DNA of 64,000 nt. It comes from DAOULY01 sp034414595 (GTDB taxonomy: Bacteria; Chloroflexota; Dehalococcoidia; SZUA-161; JAUWZY01). Made by a program: the position numbers and the translations under genes. Below the pieces are notes generated by a model. It did no database searches. It saw only the letters and a list, made by a program, of their open reading frames with translations, and was not told where the DNA came from. Within the stretch, counting starts at the first letter, position 1. Every line of letters starts with the position of its first letter. This document shows positions 61,300-64,000 of the stretch, piece after piece. Location of the stretch: contig DAOULY010000004.1 of assembly GCA_034414595.1 (NCBI GenBank), positions 41,905 through 105,904 of the forward strand, given 5' to 3'.

Positions 61300-62355
61300 A
61301 TGTGGCTGATTCGGTTAGTTGTCTTTTTAGCGGTGGTCGCTGCCGTAGTAGTCGGTGTCTATTTCTTCGTGCTGAAGGGAGATGAAGAAGGAGGAGTAGA
61401 GGTCACGCCAGATGCGATCGAGGCCGGGGAGCTTTTCCCGGCGAGTGCTGACTTCATCGCTTATCTTGATATAGAAAGTATCTTGGGTGATGCCGATGTC
61501 CAATCATCCTATCAGCAGTTTGCGCAACAGTATAATCTAGCGAATCCGAGTGCGCCCATACCTGCCACGATAGACCAGGCGCTGCTCTACCTCCAGCAGC
61601 AAGCCGGCGGCCAGGTAGACCCCGGTGACTTTGACACCGTGGTTATGTTTGCCGACGTTGACACATTCGATCAGGACCTTCCCTATGTCGGTGTAATCAT
61701 CACCGGGACTTTCGATAAGGCTCTCCTGGAGGACATGATCGAAGACCAACAGGGGGTGACTTCCAGCGATTATAAGGGCTTCACGCTATATAAGGTCCCG
61801 ATGGACGCCCAGACGCAGATCGCCATCGCTTTTCTAAGCGACAGCGCCATTGTTGCCGGGACCGAGGATGCGGTCAAGGGCGCCATCGATGTCCAGAAAG
61901 GGGATGCTGACGCCCTGGCCAGTGGTGGGGTTTATGATGCCTATAACTCTCTTGGTTGCTGGTTTAAGATTGCCGTGGGGCTGCCTTCAGATGCACAGGC
62001 CGGAATGGATGCACCATTCAATGCCATGGATACGGTCGGGTTCAGTGTAGATAAGTCCGGGCAAACAATTACCCTTAAAGCGATAGCCCATTTCGCCAAC
62101 GCCACTTCAGCCCAGAATGCTCAGTCTATGATTACCGGAGTAATTCAGCAGGCGCAGCTATATATTCAGGCTCAGCCTGATACAGTTATCCCCGCCCAAG
62201 CGAAGACTATGCTCACCAACTTGCTGACTAACGTGAGTGTGACCACCAGCGATTCCACGGTCACAGCACAATTGTCGCTGACCCTAACGGAGATACAGCA
62301 GCTGGTCAGCCTGGTGCAATCACTGGCTCCATACATACCGATACCAACATTGTGA
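61300..62355 (+). CDS. Membrane-anchored DUF3352-like protein, 351 aa
   Basis: An N-terminal anchor (LIRLVVFLAVVAAVVVGVYF, about 3-23) is followed by an extracytoplasmic domain with alternating strands and helices (FPASADFIAYLDIESILG; DTVVMFADVDTFDQDL; VAGTEDAVKGAI). This resembles DUF3352-like proteins with two similar halves. It lacks a lipobox. GAGGTG precedes the ATG. A terminator follows at 62377. Function unknown. Confidence 0.7.
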   Translation: MWLIRLVVFLAVVAAVVVGVYFFVLKGDEEGGVEVTPDAIEAGELFPASADFIAYLDIESILGDADVQSSYQQFAQQYNLANPSAPIPATIDQALLYLQQQAGGQVDPGDFDTVVMFADVDTFDQDLPYVGVIITGTFDKALLEDMIEDQQGVTSSDYKGFTLYKVPMDAQTQIAIAFLSDSAIVAGTEDAVKGAIDVQKGDADALASGGVYDAYNSLGCWFKIAVGLPSDAQAGMDAPFNAMDTVGFSVDKSGQTITLKAIAHFANATSAQNAQSMITGVIQQAQLYIQAQPDTVIPAQAKTMLTNLLTNVSVTTSDSTVTAQLSLTLTEIQQLVSLVQSLAPYIPIPTL

Positions 62356-62376
62356 CTTGGTGGAACTTGAGAGAAC

Positions 62377-62410
62377 AATCGGCAGGCGATGACAGCATCG
62401 CCTGCCGATT
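62377..62410. terminator. Bidirectional terminator hairpin
   Basis: AATCGGCAGGCGATG, loop ACAG, CATCGCCTGCCGATT is a perfect 15-bp stem between the convergent genes. Confidence 0.85.
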
Positions 62411-62424
62411 CTCAATTTGTCGGC

Positions 62425-63210
62425 TTAATTGCTGGCGGCTGCTGACTCAGTCCTGGCGATGAGGGCCGCGCCCAGGGCGCCAATGATCTGCGGCTCCTGG
62501 GGAATTACGATCTCCAGCCCGATGCCATCCTCGAGGAACTTCTTCACCCCAACGTTCTTGGCCACGCCACCGGTGAACGCCACATCCCTGTTGAAGCCGA
62601 TGCTCTTTCCCATAACAACCACCCGGGAAGCGATCGCCTTGTGTATGCCTGCGATCAGATTTTCCCTCGGCTCGCCCTGTGCCCGCAGCGATACCACCTC
62701 CGACTCAGCGAATATGGTGCAGGTGCTGCTTATAGCACAGGGGTTCTCGCTGGTCAGGGACACTTCCCCTATCTCCTCCAGAGGGACCTCCAGGACCTTG
62801 GACATAACCTCAACGAATCTACCTGTCCCCGCAGCGCACTTATCATTCATGACGAAGTTAGTCACGTTTCCGTCTCCGTCCAGAGCTATCACCTTGCTAT
62901 CCTGTCCTCCGATATCAACGATGGTTCGAACGGCAGGCAGCAGGAAGTTAGCCCCTTTAGCATGACAGATGATTTCGGTTACCGCTTTATCGGAGAAGGC
63001 GACGTTGTAGCGTCCATATCCGGTGGAGACAACGAAATCGAACTTGGGAATGGATAGCTTGCTCTTGTTCAGCGCCTCCTGGACCACGCTGTCCGCTGCC
63101 AGAGAAACGCTGTAACCGGTGGGCAGGATGGCGTGAGAGACTACCTCACCATCGCCGATTATGACTGCCTTGGCGGTGGCAGCCCCGACATCTACGCCAC
63201 AAACAAACAT
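62425..63210 (-). CDS. 2-hydroxyacyl-CoA dehydratase activator ATPase (BadF/HgdC family), 261 aa
   Basis: The ASKHA ATPase motifs are clear: CGVDVGAATAKAVIIGDGE and TIVDIGGQDSKVIALD. The two cluster-binding Cys are in NDKCAAGTGRF and AISSTCTIFAESEV. The homodimer binds one [4Fe-4S] and injects electrons into the dehydratase by ATP hydrolysis. FTGGVAKNVGVKKFLED ends the fold. It lies 75 bases after the partial dehydratase gene. Confidence 0.93.
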   Translation of the reverse strand: MFVCGVDVGAATAKAVIIGDGEVVSHAILPTGYSVSLAADSVVQEALNKSKLSIPKFDFVVSTGYGRYNVAFSDKAVTEIICHAKGANFLLPAVRTIVDIGGQDSKVIALDGDGNVTNFVMNDKCAAGTGRFVEVMSKVLEVPLEEIGEVSLTSENPCAISSTCTIFAESEVVSLRAQGEPRENLIAGIHKAIASRVVVMGKSIGFNRDVAFTGGVAKNVGVKKFLEDGIGLEIVIPQEPQIIGALGAALIARTESAAASN

Positions 63211-63231
63211 AGTCTGGCTCAGCCTCGAACT

Positions 63232-63282
63232 TTACTCGCCTTCCTCCCAGCCACATAGCTTCAACACATCGGCGTAATACAT
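63232..63282 (-). pseudogene. 16-codon fragment resembling a dehydratase-subunit N-terminus
   Basis: The ORF MYYADVLKLCGWEEGE starts two bases after the dehydratase stop and ends in TAA. The YYxxLLKLCGxE pattern is like the N-terminus of HgdA/HgdB-family subunits. No continuation follows before the activator start at 63210. It may be a relic of a second subunit, or a short leader. Confidence 0.4.
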
Positions 63283-63284
63283 TC

Positions 63285-64000
63285 TTAGCCCTTCTTGATA
63301 GTCTCGATAAAGGTTTCCACGCGAGTTCTAAGTGCACCAATCTCCTCAACATCATAGTCGGATTCCACCGTGAGCATAGACAGCCCGGTGGCCTCCTTCA
63401 GAATTTTGGGGAATAAGGTGGATTCAATGATATAGGCATCACGATACATCAGGTGATACCAGATAACACCATCGACTCGGAATACCTTAGCCAGCTCCAT
63501 TAAGAATTCATGCCTTTCCCGGGCCGGGCGGAACCATGCCGGGACAATTCGCTTTTGGAAATAGTAATCGGCCAGCGCTGCCATGAGATCGCCATCGAGG
63601 TCCACCGTTTCCCAGTAATATCTCAGGCCCTCCGCGAACTCCTCCACGACTACAGCACCGCCGGCTTCCTCAATCAGCCTCAGGATTTTCTCATCCCCGT
63701 AGGCCAAAGTGGAACCGGTGAGCAGGACCCTCGGTCCAGCAAAAGGTGGGGCTTGTTGCTTCTTCAGCTCAGCGGACACTGCTTCAAGCGTCTGCACCAT
63801 GAATTCTTTGTCGGCCAGGAGGGAAGCATGGCTGAGCTTGGCGAAATCTCTCCCTGTTAAAGGTGGAGCATCGCTCTTGCGCATCAGGCTTATCTCTTGG
63901 AACAGCTCCCTTTCCCTGTTGCACAGGGCGATGGCTTCTCTGAGCTTCTGCTCTGTGATCTCTACCCCGGTGAAGTCCTGCAATTTGTTCTTCAGCGAGT
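63285..64000 (-). CDS. 2-hydroxyacyl-CoA dehydratase subunit (5' end off the window)
   Basis: The frame is open to the right edge (about 238 codons seen). Family features are the LKNKLQDFTGVEITEQKLRE opening segment, RVLLTGSTLAYGDEKILRLI, VVVEEFAEGLRYYW and the C-terminal LSMLTVESDYDVEEIGALRT. The residue normally given as Cys in the [4Fe-4S] motif (xxFCD-like) appears as Arg in LMYRDAYIIE, so this subunit may not hold its own cluster. It lies upstream of the activator on the same strand and would act with a second subunit outside the window in reversible dehydration of 2-hydroxyacyl-CoA or related reductions. Confidence 0.85.
   Translation of the reverse strand, partial: SLKNKLQDFTGVEITEQKLREAIALCNRERELFQEISLMRKSDAPPLTGRDFAKLSHASLLADKEFMVQTLEAVSAELKKQQAPPFAGPRVLLTGSTLAYGDEKILRLIEEAGGAVVVEEFAEGLRYYWETVDLDGDLMAALADYYFQKRIVPAWFRPARERHEFLMELAKVFRVDGVIWYHLMYRDAYIIESTLFPKILKEATGLSMLTVESDYDVEEIGALRTRVETFIETIKKG

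Overview
The window looks like chromosome from a strictly anaerobic, H2-metabolising bacterium, most likely an uncultured Chloroflexota close to Dehalococcoidia. This is inferred from gene content: HdrABC and MvhDGA-type hydrogenase genes, a soluble NuoEFG-like module, nickel-pincer cofactor genes, a 2-hydroxyacyl-CoA dehydratase with its activator, and many small zinc-ribbon proteins. No marker rRNA is present, so the taxonomy is provisional.

Layout. 0-2.4 kb: a truncated HdrA-like flavoprotein. 2.4-6.6 kb: small genes, a trehalose-6-phosphate synthase and a fragment of a histidine kinase. 7-11.9 kb: two paralogous NarL/NarX-type two-component pairs facing tail to tail. 12-17.7 kb: a sigma-54 factor, a histidine kinase built on an [FeFe]-hydrogenase-like sensor, an NtrC-type sigma-54 activator, and a receiver protein with a Cys-rich tail that follows a good -24/-12 promoter. 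17.8-20.8 kb (minus): NuoE/F/G-like genes. 21.1-32.8 kb (plus): membrane anchors, HdrC, HdrB, a large HdrA fusion, a receiver-flavoprotein-ferredoxin fusion, MvhD, MvhG, MvhA, a maturation protease, and degenerate hypA and hypC. 32.8-35.3 kb: a small AT-richer island with an integrase, small genes and a ~135 bp direct repeat, ending at tRNA-Met. 35.3-43.7 kb: coaBC, coaX, larC, larB, a radical SAM protein and polX. 43.7-45.1 kb: an EVE-domain putative nuclease with two small genes. 45-52.6 kb: secA, prs, a P-loop kinase, plsY-like, degV and a PadR operon. 52.7-57.9 kb: rpsO-pnp-dapB-asd-dapA. 57.9-60.8 kb: an accessory ParB-like / MerR-like / radical SAM cassette. 60.8-64 kb: two hypothetical genes, then the dehydratase activator and a dehydratase subunit running off the right edge.

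The central reading is that 12-32.7 kb is one redox regulon. A hydrogenase-like kinase would sense H2 or redox state and signal to an NtrC protein acting with a dedicated sigma-54. The targets would be the Nuo/Hdr/Mvh genes. Two independent cis motifs, including an exact 17-mer, are shared between the intergenic region ahead of the sigma-54 gene and the one between the Nuo and Hdr/Mvh operons. Two proteins of the region carry a closely related receiver domain fused to electron-transfer modules, which suggests that phosphorylation may act on the redox machinery itself and not only on transcription.
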